Below are positions 46,563 to 58,690 of a DNA stretch of 64,000 nucleotides, piece by piece. A model generated the notes under the pieces. That model was not told the origin of the DNA. It saw only the letters and a list, made by a program, of their open reading frames with translations, and searched no databases. A program made the translations under genes and the position numbers. Origin of the DNA: Cydia pomonella (Eukaryota; Arthropoda; Insecta; Lepidoptera; Tortricidae); contig NC_084704.1 of assembly GCF_033807575.1 (NCBI RefSeq), positions 9,571,056 through 9,635,055 of the forward strand, given 5' to 3'. The number at the start of each line of letters is the position of its first letter. Position 1 is the first letter of the stretch.

Positions 46563-48034
46563 CCAGAGCTTGACACTGAACCAATATTCGACGGTAGTTA
46601 GTATAATGCATTTTATTTATGTGTTTCGGTTTAAAGACATTACCCAAGTGTAAACCACATATAGTGGGCCAATAATATGTGTCCCACTTGCAAATGTAAA
46701 TACGAGTACGAGTATGTACCTATACTTAAATCAAGCACAAGCAAATTGTAAGATATTCTGTAATCTATAAGATGACATAAATGGTATTACTCGTAATATA
46801 GGAAATCTTGGAAAAAACCATAAGCATAAATTTAATGTGTGCTTACAGCTCTTCAAAGAAGCAAACCACAAGCCACAACAAACAAGAAATATGGCATGCG
46901 TCCTCGTGTGCTTTACCTAAGTTGTAAAGTGGGTAGGTACGTAACTCGGGGCACAGCTTAGCTTGAAGGTTTTTTGGCGTCCAGCCATTGAATAAACAGG
47001 CTTTTTACGGTGATAAATTATTTCGCTGATGTCGCATGCATGAGTCAAATAAACGGGCAAAGATAAGTGGCCTCATATTTTCCTGGTTCAAGTATATCGA
47101 AGTATATTGATTAACGGTCTACACAGTTTTTTTTTTTTGTAACTAAATTTACATATAACATATTTACTCGTAAAAGGAGGATATAACCAAAAATCTGACA
47201 CGGAACAATTCTATCGTAATTTCATAATGGAGACATAAGATTGTAACATTCTAACTACCTGCATAAAGTATATAAGGCATTAGATACAATAAAGCTTGAG
47301 AACTTGTTTTTGTTTTATTTATGATAGAATTGTAGGCCACGAGCTACATAACCTCTTACCAGCATCTTTAAACTTTCGACGGCTTTCAGTTGTGGCCCAA
47401 AAGCTGGGCTAAGCTTTAAAGTTGACTATGTCGCAGATGGAGAAAGGCATTTCAAAGGGATTATACCGAACAGCATAAATAGCGAGACATATTATATGTT
47501 CTAAACCGTGCATAACCTAAAAACGTGTTACAAAAGTGGCTATTCTTAAGCGAGACTTTACACAGCGTCGGGCAAGTTTAAACTACATTTTAGATGCGAC
47601 AAGATGTTTCGCCCTCGCCGCCACCGATGTTCAGAAACTTTTCGTTTCGTAAAATATGTATTAGTTGTACATACGTAAAATATTTCTAGTATAGGTACAG
47701 TGTGAAATTATAACCTAAAATATAAGTACTATTTCGTTTCCTGATGTTAACGAATGAAAGGAAATGTTTTTTATAGCATATTCACTTTTGCTCAGGTTGA
47801 AATAGCCGATGGTATGGGTACAGGGGGAGGGGAGCCACCCTGTCTTGTTAAGTTGATATAAATGGATGACAGCAAAATATGAATTATTGTAGTTACCTTA
47901 CATTACCTGGCCACAATTTTCCATTTCTAGGGGGACAGCTAATTGGAGACGCTCAATGTTGGTATGTAAGCCTTAGACACGCTTAAGCTAGTATACAGGT
48001 GCTGCAGTCCATAGACGACAACAATAATAAAACC
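46563..48034. other. Non-coding stretch, no gene seen
   Basis: AT-rich without recognised coding or clear inverted repeats. A T10 run is at 47131-47141. Confidence 0.4.
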
Positions 48035-48728
48035 GGCCAAGAGCATGTCGGGCCACGCTCAGTGTAAGGTTCCGTAGTTACTTTTCCGTCACAATAAGCT
48101 AAACTGGAGCTTAAAGTATAGTAAATTGTTGACCAAGGGATGAAACGCTACCTTTCACCTGAGTTAAACAAATAGGCAAATTTGCATAATCAGTATCTAA
48201 TTAAAATAAGGCTTTTTACTATGAAGGGAAAACTTTTTGCGATAACTCAATAACAGCTAAACTGATCATGTCCGCTATAGTTTTCATTTAATGTCTTTCT
48301 TAAGTTCTACTTCCACGATTTTTTTCATATTTTTTGGACCTATGGTTCAAAAGTTAGAGGGGGGGGACACTTTTTTTTTCTTTCGGAGCGATTATCTCCG
48401 AATATATTCACTTTATCAAAAAATGTTTCTTGAAAACCCCTATTAGTTTTGAAAGACCTTTCCAACGATACCCCACACACTAGGGCTGAAGCGAAAAAAA
48501 AATTTCACCCCCACTTTACGTGTAGGGGAGGTACACTAAAAAAAATTAAATTTTTAAATTTTATTGTACGACTTTGTCGGCTTTATTGATTTATATATCC
48601 ATGCCAAATTTCAGCTTTCTAGCACTAACGACCACGGAGCAAAGCCTCGGACAGACAGACAGACAGACAGACGGACATGGCGAAACTATAAGGGTTCCGT
48701 TTTATGCCATTTGGCTACGGAACCCTAA
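48035..48728 (+). repeat. Dispersed moth repeat (GGCCAAGAGCATGTCGGGCC to ACGGAACCCTAA)
   Basis: It starts CGGCCAAGAGCATGTCGGGC at 48036 and ends with (ACAG)n, GACGGACATGGCGAAACTAT and TTTGGCTACGGAACCCTAA. A piece of the same start lies in reverse at 49040-49100. The open frame at its end is not a gene. Confidence 0.6.
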
Positions 48729-49100
48729 TAAAAACTGTGATGATGTTGATTCGAGGTGAATTCGTTAGTCGCGCCAACGGACGGTCTGATAGTGAAGAGT
48801 CTCGACCAATACCTAGCGACATTCTCTCTAGGTGGTTCGATCGTCAGATGCAGTAGGCGGGTAATCTTGAACTCGGTATGTTACTACTAGCTCAAGAAGA
48901 TTAATAAATTAACGAGAAAAAATTAGTGTAGTTTTGTAAATTGCTATAGTTGTATCTTGTCGTCTCCAGATAAATATAATAAAAGTCCTCGGAGGTGGGG
49001 GTTGTGAGCCGTTTTTGAGTTTTTGCAAAAAGTTTACTTTTTCGGACGGGTAACTACGGAACCCTACACTGAGCACGGGCCGACATGCTCTTGGCTGGGT

Positions 49101-50419
49101 TATTTTTATTTTAGTCTGCAAGTGACTAAGCTTGCCTGTTCTAAACTAAAAATTTGAGTTATGATGAACGATTTTACGAAAAAACAACGTTTTCTTAAAT
49201 CGTAATTTTTTTCTCTTTGTTAACTTAAACATCCTGTAAATAGCTCTTAAAGTATTGATCGTAGGTAAAAATAAATATAACCAAATTTGTAGGAAGATTT
49301 ATGATAATTTTTTTGTCTGACGTAATTATAATGTTATTTGTACAGATATTCAAGATATGAGCAAAAATCTGAAAACAGGTACTTTCAACCACAGGTCTTA
49401 AAACTGCACACATAATACATACCTACTGCATATGAGTCGCACTTGTGATTTGTAGTAGGTAACAAGTATTTGACGAACAGTTAAAGTAGTAAAACATCAG
49501 CCTGTATGGAACTTGTAAGGGGGAACAAATATGATTCCCGGCACCGCATCATCCAATCAACAGCTTAACGTGGCCCTGTAAATACATTACGTGTGATGTG
49601 TCGCATCCGCAGAAATCTGCCTCAAGGCACCTCGCGCCTCGGCTGGCGCCCCTCTGATTGCCTTTTTTATTGCCTCCCTCGCGTCTGCCCTTTGCTCCAT
49701 TTATATCGTTCTCGATAATTTATAATCCACACGTAGGTTTGTTTTCTTGTAATAATTGTTATGTTCGCAAACGTTTTCTCCGTAACTCCTGTTTTTCTTT
49801 ATTTGTTTGCAATAATATCGTTATTTCAGCAAGCAATTTGGTTTTATTCAGTAAATTTATAATGATGGTAAGAAACGTACGTGAGAAACGTACTTAGGAG
49901 CTTACTTAGATATCTAATTATCGTTATTATTTATTTGTTTAATCTCTACTGTACAATACATAATAGTACAAATGGTGGACTTAATGCCGTAAAGCATATT
50001 ATGATAATATGTACATCTCCAAATTTAATCTTTTTACTAACGGAGAATATACATCTCAGTCATATTGTTCTAATTATTTATTTTAAGATTATTATAATGT
50101 AATGTTTACCCAGGCATTTGCTGTTGTATTTATTTATGAACGTTGCTATGTATTTTTCATGTCACTGTAAATTATTTTACAGTTAGTATTTTCCTCGCGT
50201 TAGTGGGGTGAACGTCTATGGTTGACTGGTAGATAATAATAGGTATATTGTGTATTTTTAAGTAATATTATTAATTCGTATATTTATGTAGAGATCGAAG
50301 TTCAAATGCGCTGTATGTAAAAACTCTTAACAAAAGAAAGGAGATGTTGAATTGGTAAATTCATAATAAATACATAAAAAGAAAACTTTCGAAAATAAGT
50401 TAGGATGTCAATAGTTCTG
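49101..50419. other. Non-coding with LINE 3'-end pieces
   Basis: GTACAAATGGTGGACTTAAT at 49967 and GGTTGACTGGTAGA at 50220 are words of the LINE 3' end seen whole at 58575-58680, here diverged and split. The (GC-richer) part at 49550-49690 is not recognised. Confidence 0.4.
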
Positions 50420-50600
50420 TACCCCTAGTGTAAATTTATTCGATAGCGAAACGTGACGTACGCATTTGCCTCATTTTGTATGGGATTTTGAGTTTCCAAA
50501 ACGACCCGCTTGGCGCGCTGCTTCTAAATCCCATACAAAATGAGACTTGACGCAAACGCGTACGTCATATCACGCTATCGAATACATTTACACTAGGGGC
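50420..50600. mobile_element. Palindromic MITE, TACCCCTAGTGTAAAT family, copy 2
   Basis: Same ends and the same inner mirrored words as 45768-45956, with a short deletion in one arm near 50470. Confidence 0.8.
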
Positions 50601-51279
50601 TCTGAAAGTTAACAAAAACCCAAACAAGTCCCTTATCAATCGTAAGTTACGATATTAACGGCCAAAATATTTCTGATTCGACTCGAAAACGGATCGACCC
50701 TTGCTCTGATATATCGTGAACATTTCCGAATACATTACCCTTTTTTGCGATCACCCTTGTTCCCTCATCACGAATGTGACAGACGAGGGATCGAAACAAT
50801 CCCGCTGACTGCGCGCTCATTACGATCAAACGCTATATCCCAATACCATACCGTGCAAACTAAAGAACAATACAACAACAAACACTTGAACAATGGTTTC
50901 TCAATGGCAATTGTTTTATGAAGGGCCAAGACTTGTATTTTAGACCAAAATGTACTAGTAATGAATTTTTAACGTTGAATATTAATACAGAATTCTACGT
51001 TGACATTTACTCTGTACTACACACTGGAATTTATTAAAGAATAACAAACTAACAACAATAACAATAGTCAACTGTAGCAAAATCTACGACTACTAACCCT
51101 CAATATAAAAACCACTGAGCTGGAGTTTCGTACAAGTTGAAATCAAGAGGATTGTTACAACTAAAACTTGGGAATGTCCAAACTAGGTCGGCTACGTCGA
51201 GTCTGTTTTTCCTGAATCATTGCGTCTAATATCAAATTCATTATATTTTTATCTGTTTTTCTATTTCTCTTATATTTTT

Positions 51280-51380
51280 AGGGTTTCGCATTCGCCTAGA
51301 AACCCTGATAGTTTCCATGTCCGTCCGTCCGAGGCTTTGCTCCGTGATCGTAAGTGCTCGAAAGCTGCAATTTGGCATAT
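51280..51380 (-). repeat. Piece of the ACGGAACCCTAA dispersed repeat
   Basis: In reverse it matches the end of the 48035-48728 repeat (CAAATTGCAGCTTTCGAGCA, GGAGCAAAGCCTCGGACGGA, GGACATGGAAACTATCAG). Confidence 0.6.
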
Positions 51381-51464
51381 GAATAGAGCAGAACGATATA
51401 ATAAAAACCATTAAAAACAATTTTTTCAGAGTACCTCCTATGTAAAATGTCAAAGATTGTTGGG

Positions 51465-52002
51465 ACTTGCAGGATGATCTTAGAACGTTGTCGTCATACT
51501 GTTTACAAAATAAATTATTTTTAAATGCTCACAAGTGCTCTGTCATCAGTTATACCTGCAAAAAAACCATTATATTTAACTGTGACCACTTAAACGTGCT
51601 ACGAATATTAGAGATTTAGGTGTCATAATGGATGATAAAGTATCTTTTAATGCACATATAGACAAAATAGTTCTAAGAGCATTTCGAAATTTAGGCCTCA
51701 TCAATAGACTCAGTAAACCCCTTAAATCCAATTAAACTTTGAAAATACTTTACTTCTCGTTTGTAAGATCCATATTAAACTTCGGTAGTGTTGTATGGAG
51801 CCCTTACTTTCAGTGCCACAAATCAAGAATAGAGAAAATCCAAAAGAAATTTATTAAAATACTCAACTATCGCAATTTTCGTATTAACTCAAGTTACCAG
51901 GAATCCCTACAACACTACCAACTTCTATCTCTAGAAAACAGACGCAAACTGATTGATGCGACTACTTTATTTAAAATTATAAATATTCTAACACAAACTT
52001 AA
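51465..52002 (+). pseudogene. LINE reverse transcriptase thumb fragment
   Basis: Readable order: LQDDLRTLSSYCLQNKLFLN followed by AHKCSVISYTC, then IRDLGVIMDDKVSFNAHIDK, a stop at 51733, then ILYFSFVRSILNFGSVVWSP, QCHKSRIEKIQKKFIKILN and LQHYQLLSLENRRKLIDATT. These are the standard steps after the catalytic YADD box of Jockey/CR1-like RTs. The catalytic part is missing and one frame change (about 51590) plus the stop disable the rest. It is closest in style to a Jockey-group LINE; the exact clade is open. Confidence 0.72.
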
Positions 52003-52174
52003 TGTTATGGTAAAACTGGCACTGAAAATATTTTTTTACGATTTTTTTTTGTATAAACTAGTTCTTGCAAAGGTTACTTGTGACTTTTTGACATCTATCT
52101 ATAAGGATATTTAGACTACGCCCCATAATGGCGATCAAAAAGGCGTTTTGCACAAGTTACGATAAGAAGATGTT

Positions 52175-52927
52175 TTTAGGGTTCCGTAGCCAAATGGCAA
52201 AAAACGGAACCCTTATAGATTCGTCATGTCCGTCTGTCTGTCCGATTATATCACATCCACTTTTTTCCGAAACTATAAGAGCTATACTGTTCAAACTTAG
52301 TAAGTGGATGTATTCTATGAACCGCATTAAGATGTTCACACAAAAATAGAAAAAAAACAATAAATTTTGGTTATAACTGAAACTCAAAAAATCTTTTTTC
52401 ATCAAAATCAAATACGTGTGGGGTATCTATGGATAGGTCTTCAAAAATGATATTGAGGTTTCTAATATCTTTTTTTTCTAAAATGAATAGTTTGCGCGAG
52501 AGACACTTCCAAAGTGGAAAATGTGTGTCCCCCCCCCCCCCCCCGTAACTTCTAAAATAAGAGAATGAAAAAACTAAAAAAAATATATGATATACATTGT
52601 CATGCAAACTTCCACCGAAAATTGGTTTGAACGAGATCTAGTAAGTAGTTTTTTTTAATAAGTCATAAAATAAAATAAAAAAAAATTTTCATCAAACCCA
52701 TACGTGTGGGTATCTACGGATAGGTCTTCAAAAATGATATTGAGGTTTCTAATATCATTTTTTTCTAAACTGAATAGTTTGCGCGAGAGACACTTCCAAA
52801 GTGGTAAAATGTGTATCCAAAGTGGTAAAATGTTGAACAAGATCTAATAAGTAGATTTTTTTTTAATACGTCATAAATGGTACGGAACCCTTCATGCGCG
52901 AGTCCGACTCGCACTTGGCCGCTTTTT
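52175..52927 (+). repeat. Near-complete GGGTTCCGTAGCC repeat with internal duplication and poly-C
   Basis: It starts GGGTTCCGTAGCCAAATGGC at 52178 and ends GGTACGGAACCCTTCATGCG, GAGTCCGACTCGCACTTGG at 52918. A segment of about 120 bp (GGGTATCTATGGATAGGTCT to GAGAGACACTTCCAAAGTGG) is present twice, at about 52420 and 52710. A C16 run occupies 52529-52544. The minus-strand frames across the duplicates are not genes. Confidence 0.65.
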
Positions 52928-54730
52928 TTACATTGGTATTAACTCTGAAACTAGGCGAAATCCAGAAAAGTTTATATGACATTTTAGTCTCTAAATGTGA
53001 TCAGTACTACACTGTCAAAATTCCGGGTTCCTCGTGAGCACCGTGTATATATATGAGTGTGTGTGTTATATCATAAGGATAAAGATTGTTAGAGATTTTG
53101 TTTTTTACCATTTAATATTTCCTATTTATTGTCATTTAATTAATCACTTAGCCGGATTTCATCGGCAACTTAACTGACAGCGGAAGGTTTCCAATATAAA
53201 TATATTATATACATATATGTAGGTATACAAAGTAATAGATCAGTTTAAATGCTGTAAACCTGTCTGTTGTGTTGCACGATTAATATACTTATTTACCACT
53301 CAATATCAACTCCTATAATGTTTCCACACTTTCCACAATATAACTTGAAAAATGTTTCGGCACTGTTTGTCTTCTCCGTAGTCCATTAATTGTATCTTTT
53401 GATGTAATGACTGTTTGTTGCCATAATAAATAATTATTATCAAAGTTTTCATTTGACATTAATTTGCCCTCTGTTCCAGTTAGGGTTGCCACCCATACTA
53501 TAATATATATATCGTACTATATTTTAGTCAAATGTACTATATTTTATACAAAAACATTATAGTACGAAAATAGTACATTGTGGGAGAGGCCGGAAAACCG
53601 CTCAAAGATGGACGAGTGAGTTTGAGCTCAAATAATACGAGTTCATCTTTAGCGTTTTCTGCCGAGGCAATACATAGTGCTTTTCACGACTACTGCGAGG
53701 AAATAAGAAAACATTTGCCTAACTTTAAAGTACTTTCATAGAAATTAATATTTCTATTAGCGTGAGGTCAAGATGATTTTTGGCAGGAACATTTATATTT
53801 TCTTCACTAGAAGAACTCTTTTTTATAGCGTAGATACGTGTTTCTTGTATTTTTTAGTCAAACACAATTTACACTATCCAATTCAATAAGTATTTTCCGA
53901 TCCCGCCTTTTTTACTTTTTTATAACAGGCGTTTTTCTGTTGTTTGATTCAAACCGACTCTAAAAGCGTTTTTGCTAAAAAACTACAAACAGTTATAAAA
54001 GTAAAAACGCCTTTAGCGTTGACTGAATGTTTTTTTTTTAAACAAGTAATTGGTCCTATAAAGAACCTAATTTTATTTTAAAAAGAAAAAGTTGCGGCGA
54101 ATAAGACCTTTTTACCATCACCAATGACAGATGATGATAACAATGACACATTGTAGTAGTGGTGGTTCAGGTGCTACAGCTATTGCCTACTTTCCAGCTT
54201 GGTTTTAGACCATCTATTGCCACATTTCCGAACAGTGGCGTGAAAAATGTATTTAAATGTCTTAGTTTTTCGTCGTTCGCTGTTAGTCTTGTAAAATATA
54301 TTATTTACTAAATGGTAAAGCAACTTAAAAAGAAAAAAACATGCCTTATTACTTAATCCTTAAGGTTAAGTAATTTAAGTAAGTATGGCTTGATAGTTGA
54401 AACTCTATCCATAGGTAGCTAAGGTAGGTCCCGCAAGCTGGATGTTATAACCACACGTGAAAGGGATAAATCTGAAGATATAAACTGAGATATAGTTTTA
54501 GCCGCGTCTGTTTCCGCGATCGTTTATCCCTGGAAGTGGGCTCAGGTGAGCTGTCTTCCCTCGTGCCGCAGTGCACTAATTCCGCAAAAAGCTCGGGTGA
54601 ATAAGTGAAGGCGCCCGCAGTTCGGCATCCATTGAATCGTGAAATAATTGAAATATCCACGACCACAGACGTCGACCTATGGACTATACTGTTGCCCGTT
54701 GTCCTAAATTGTATCCACTAAAAAAGATTA
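52928..54730. other. Non-coding stretch with dispersed repeat at 53480-53640
   Basis: AGGGTTGCCACCCATACTAT at 53482 opens a moth-typical repeat that runs to about 53640. Otherwise AT-rich. At about 54450-54680 a GC-richer, unique-looking block contains a CAG|GTGAGC donor-like site (54545), but no exon could be supported on either strand. Confidence 0.4.
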
Positions 54731-54869
54731 ACCCCCGTATTCATAAAACTTAACAAACCTCTGTTAAATTGTGTCCGTTTCTAACAAACACAAATGTCAA
54801 AATGATGAATAAGGACAAACGATTATTAAGGGCTTGTTAGACTTGACAGGAGTCTATGAATAACGCCAT
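54731..54869. mobile_element. MITE with CCGTATTCATA ends
   Basis: CCCCCGTATTCATAAA at 54731 is mirrored by TCTATGAATAACGCC at the right. TAA occurs next to both ends (54728-54730 and about 54870), as in Harbinger-type target sites. About 139 bp. Confidence 0.55.
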
Positions 54870-57345
54870 AAGGTTGAATGGTTTGTGGGTTAGCGAATTT
54901 TGTATCAATGTGTAAAATCTTCGCTGGTCTCAGGTGTTGTAAAGGTGAAATAATACGTGAGCTGTAGATTAACGCTGATTTACGTGCGAACTACAAGCGT
55001 ACAAAAAAGTGGCAAAGTGAATAGTCGTTGGGGAAACGACTAACAACCCATAAGTTTTTGAAAGCTCTATGAACTGTCAGAATAGGTCAATTTAAAATAG
55101 AGAATGAATGACGATTGAATTTATATATGTCATTGAACATTTTAATTAAAAAATAGGCAATTTGAATATACATAAGACTATTTTGATACATGACATCAAA
55201 TTATATACATATAAATAGTCCAGTAACCTTGTCCCCTGAAAGTACGAAGTAGCAGTTTGCGTCAAATCCGGTAGTTCTAGTTTTTTGCAGACTTGTGTAT
55301 GATGTTGGCTCAATGAATAATCCAAGTGTGTAACCTCGAGCGCTGGATGCAACTTTGTCAAAAATCTAAAAAACCGCGAAAATGTAGGTATTTTTTCAGA
55401 TTTGAGCGATTATAACCCTAAAGGACTAGTTTTTGATAGTACCTTCTCAGGACGTTTTTAAAGTAGACTAAACTTGATATAATATGAGACTAGAATTGTC
55501 TCTATAGACCTAATAGTTTCCAAGATAAAGCCTTTGAAAGTTTATAATTTTCCGAACTTGAATTAGTAGGGTAAGTGCAGTGAGTATACACTTTTGTTTC
55601 AGTCGATGCCGCTTGGCACGATTGTTCCTTAGGCCATGTCAAACAAACTAGTCTTTTAGAGTAATAATCGCACATATCTGAGAAAAATTCGAAATTGTCG
55701 CAGTTCTATAAAGTTAGTGAAATATGAAGTTGATTTTTTACTACTGGATCCATGTTTGGACGTTTCTGAACAGATGTTTATATTATGCAACAATGCCATT
55801 GATTTTGTGCCTTTTAAATCTCTTCTCAATCTCAATGTAGGTATTTTTTTAAATTAAAATAAGTAGATAACCTCATTGGTTCGGTCTTACATGATGACCT
55901 TAGAAAATGATTTTCCTATTTGCAACTGCATGTCACATTCCCGCCGCAATCCCTGTGTCAGATCTTTGTAATAGACTATTACAAAGATCTGCCACGCCTC
56001 GATATGGAACGTATCGATATCGAGACGGTCGTTAAAAAGTTAAACATTTAACTCCTACGAAAAAGCAACATCACCGCGGGGTTTATTAAAATAAATGTGT
56101 CAAGCACCAACCTATATCGACTAGACACATTATCCCTAGCAAAATTGTCCAAAATAATGGCTCTATACAGGATAATTGAGGAGGCGTGAGCAGGATCAAG
56201 CCTGCTGATTCAGTAAGTTATAACAGTTATAAGCAATTGTTTCGTATCAGTATTTGTAAGATTACCGTAAATTTATTTATTACTGTTCAAAAAAAGTTTT
56301 AATTTATTTACAACATTTATGGTCATCCTGTTTGTTTTATCCATAACAATTGTCAATTTAAGTTTCAGCGGAGTCTGTTTACTTTTCAAAAATCGTATCT
56401 CACTCAAGTATGACATTTCATTTTGTTTTTAATCAAAGTGCTGTCATAACGGTTATAGAGGTATTATCTTTGTTAATTAAGTGTTGTAGGGTGTCCACGA
56501 TAGTAGATAATGAAATTTGTCCTTACCAAAAAATTTAATAACAGAAAAGAAAGCGTGAATGTTTTACTTAAATATGATAGTGAAGTTTAGTGAACGATTC
56601 ATTAACATTTACTGATTGTGTAGGCTTAGTCCTGCTCAAGTGCTCATGAATCACCTGTAGAATGGCGTCAGAAGTCAAGTAGATAGCTGCTCTACATCGT
56701 TAAAATTATATATATTTAAGATTCCGAGAAAAAGTCGACCAACTGCGAGTTCATAGGCCAAAGGTTCTGTACTTCATACATTTTTTAAAGAATGATTTTG
56801 TTGTTAAGTCCGTTTCACGCTTGACCGTAGACTTATTTTAAGTTTTGTGTAATTTATATGTAAAGAAATATTTTCTGTATTATATCCTAAATAATAAAAT
56901 ACTGGACCTAAACAGTATTTTTGGAGAAAATGGGGGGGAGAGTGGGATGGTTAATTTTCGTCTTGTTCTCAATTAAATTAAAAACTATTTATTTTAATAT
57001 GATAAAAAAATATAATTGAGATTCTTACAACAAGCCATTTCATTTTATCACTTAAAAAAAGATAAGCATTTAACCATAATCCCACCTGATGGTGTGATCT
57101 ATTCACTGTCGATTTGGAAAGCAAAACTTTTCTACCCCCCAAAAGTTCGCCTGTATAAAACTCATCTATTATATTAACGTTGCACGTCCATATTTAGGTC
57201 ACCGTGTCACTGACGTGTGTGTACCAAACTTTAATCATGCGATAAACAACACTAATATGATACGCAAAGTAAATAGAATATGTCGCATTAGGGGACGAAG
57301 TAGTAGTCCCCATATCGTCGAAGCGGTCGTCCACTATCGCCTTAA
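54870..57345. other. Non-coding stretch, no gene seen
   Basis: No recognisable coding. It includes a perfect 16-bp stem palindrome (55959-55991), listed separately. Confidence 0.4.
55959..55991. other. Perfect 16-bp inverted repeat with 1-base loop
   Basis: CAGATCTTTGTAATAG and CTATTACAAAGATCTG are exact inverses around a single A. The role is unknown; it could be a relic of an excised element or a cruciform-prone site. Confidence 0.85.
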
Positions 57346-57730
57346 GGTGCAGTAAGTTCCTGTTCTCCTCTCACTCTCACTGAGCGTAAGCGAGATGGAA
57401 GTGCGTGTCCGGAAGCGCGGAAAACATGTTTTATAATATTTTTTTTACATTGAAATAAATAAAAAAGTAATCAATACCTTCCCTCAAACAGATATTGCCG
57501 ATGTTTAGAAGCAATTTTCATATTTTTAGCTTTTGTACATAATTTGTTACAAACATTTCAAAATTGTTCTTGATTTATTTCTATCAAGCGAAGGTCAAAA
57601 ACTCAGGATGCGAATCAATACAGGCCCTCGAAAAAGACTCAAGATTGCTAATTAAATTTTAGGCAGCCATATTGTAATCCGATAAAGCGCTACGACTTTT
57701 TTTAAATCCTTTTTCTGAATCTACTGCACC
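57346..57730. mobile_element. 385-bp element with TTAA target sites
   Basis: GGTGCAGTA at 57346 and TACTGCACC ending at 57730 are inverted ends, each flanked by TTAA (57342-57345 and 57731-57734). TTAA duplications are those of piggyBac and some Kolobok elements. There is no transposase. A related fragment lies at 25379-25560. Confidence 0.75.
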
Positions 57731-58040
57731 TTAAGTGAAATTTACTATTGTAGTGTCACAGGGATGCGTTTAGTTTATTTAATATTTGTTAAAAATACTT
57801 AACAGTTATAATATAATACAAAACAACACTACGAGTACAAGTGTATTGAAGTATAAAACAATTAAAGTAAGTACTTAAATTTATCTAAAATACGATAGAT
57901 ACGAGTACGAGTAATATTTTTGAATAAGACCGCGTTGTTTTGTTTTTACATTACGAGTAACGGCTGGATTGCGACTGTCAATCAAATTGTTATTGTGCGG
58001 AGTTTTATCTAAATAATCTAATATCATTGGACTTGGACGC
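57731..58040. other. No gene seen
   Basis: AT-rich with repeated ACGAGTA words (57830, 57901, 57952). No coding is recognised. Confidence 0.4.
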
Positions 58041-58113
58041 ATTTTGGTTAAGTGGAAGAAGCGAGAGGAGGCCTTTGCCCAGCAGTGGGACGCTAGTTTA
58101 GGCTAATAAAAAA
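58041..58113 (+). mobile_element. RTE-type LINE 3' terminus
   Basis: GAGGCCTTTGCCCAGCAGTG followed by GGAC and GGCTAATAAAAAA is a well-known 3' end of moth RTE-like LINEs. Only about 70 bp are present. Confidence 0.7.
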
Positions 58114-58572
58114 ATCTAATAGGTATCATATCATAGTATCAAGAAGTAAGGTTTATTTTCAGAAATGTTAATCAGTCGTATAATTAGCTTAAGGAGCTTA
58201 CTGCTTTATTTCTCAACAGCTGGTCTCGGTGCATTTAGTTAGTCTTTGTTAAATCGTACTGTATCGAACCTACTCGGGCGGGCGCACTGTCGGGTGGTCG
58301 GGTGGTCACGAGCGCCGTCGCCAGGTGTCCTGCCGACCGATTAATCTGTCGACAAACAATAACCCCCACCAATAACGTTTCGACGAGCTTAACTACCGAC
58401 AAAACGCTTGCATTTAACTGTAAATCCTGTCTGCACCATACTTGGGTTGTACAACAATTTCCAGCCCACAGAATCCGTATGAAGTAATCTTTATCAAATA
58501 CGGGCTTTACAAAACGGTTTGAAATGCTGTCTTTGTTAGATCTTCATCAGCAGTTCTACTTCACCATATGGT

Positions 58573-58690
58573 GCTTTTATTTATTTATTTATACTTTATT
58601 GCACATAAAATATTAAGTACAAATGGTGGACTTAATGCCTTAAGGCATTCTCTACCAGTCAACCACTGGGTCAAAAAGAGACGTTTGTTA
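58573..58690 (-). mobile_element. LINE 3' terminus with TTTA tail
   Basis: (TTTA)n at the left, then CTTTATTGCACATAAAAT, GTACAAATGGTGGACTTAAT and GGCATTCTCTACCAGTCAAC. It is the reverse of the 3' end at 13807-13886. Confidence 0.65.

Noticed and set aside
52371..52840. Two similar minus-strand frames
   Set aside because: They reflect the internal duplication of a dispersed repeat.
54445..54666. 73-codon minus-strand frame in a GC-richer block, possible exon
   Set aside because: No recognised domain and no consistent splice pair on either strand.
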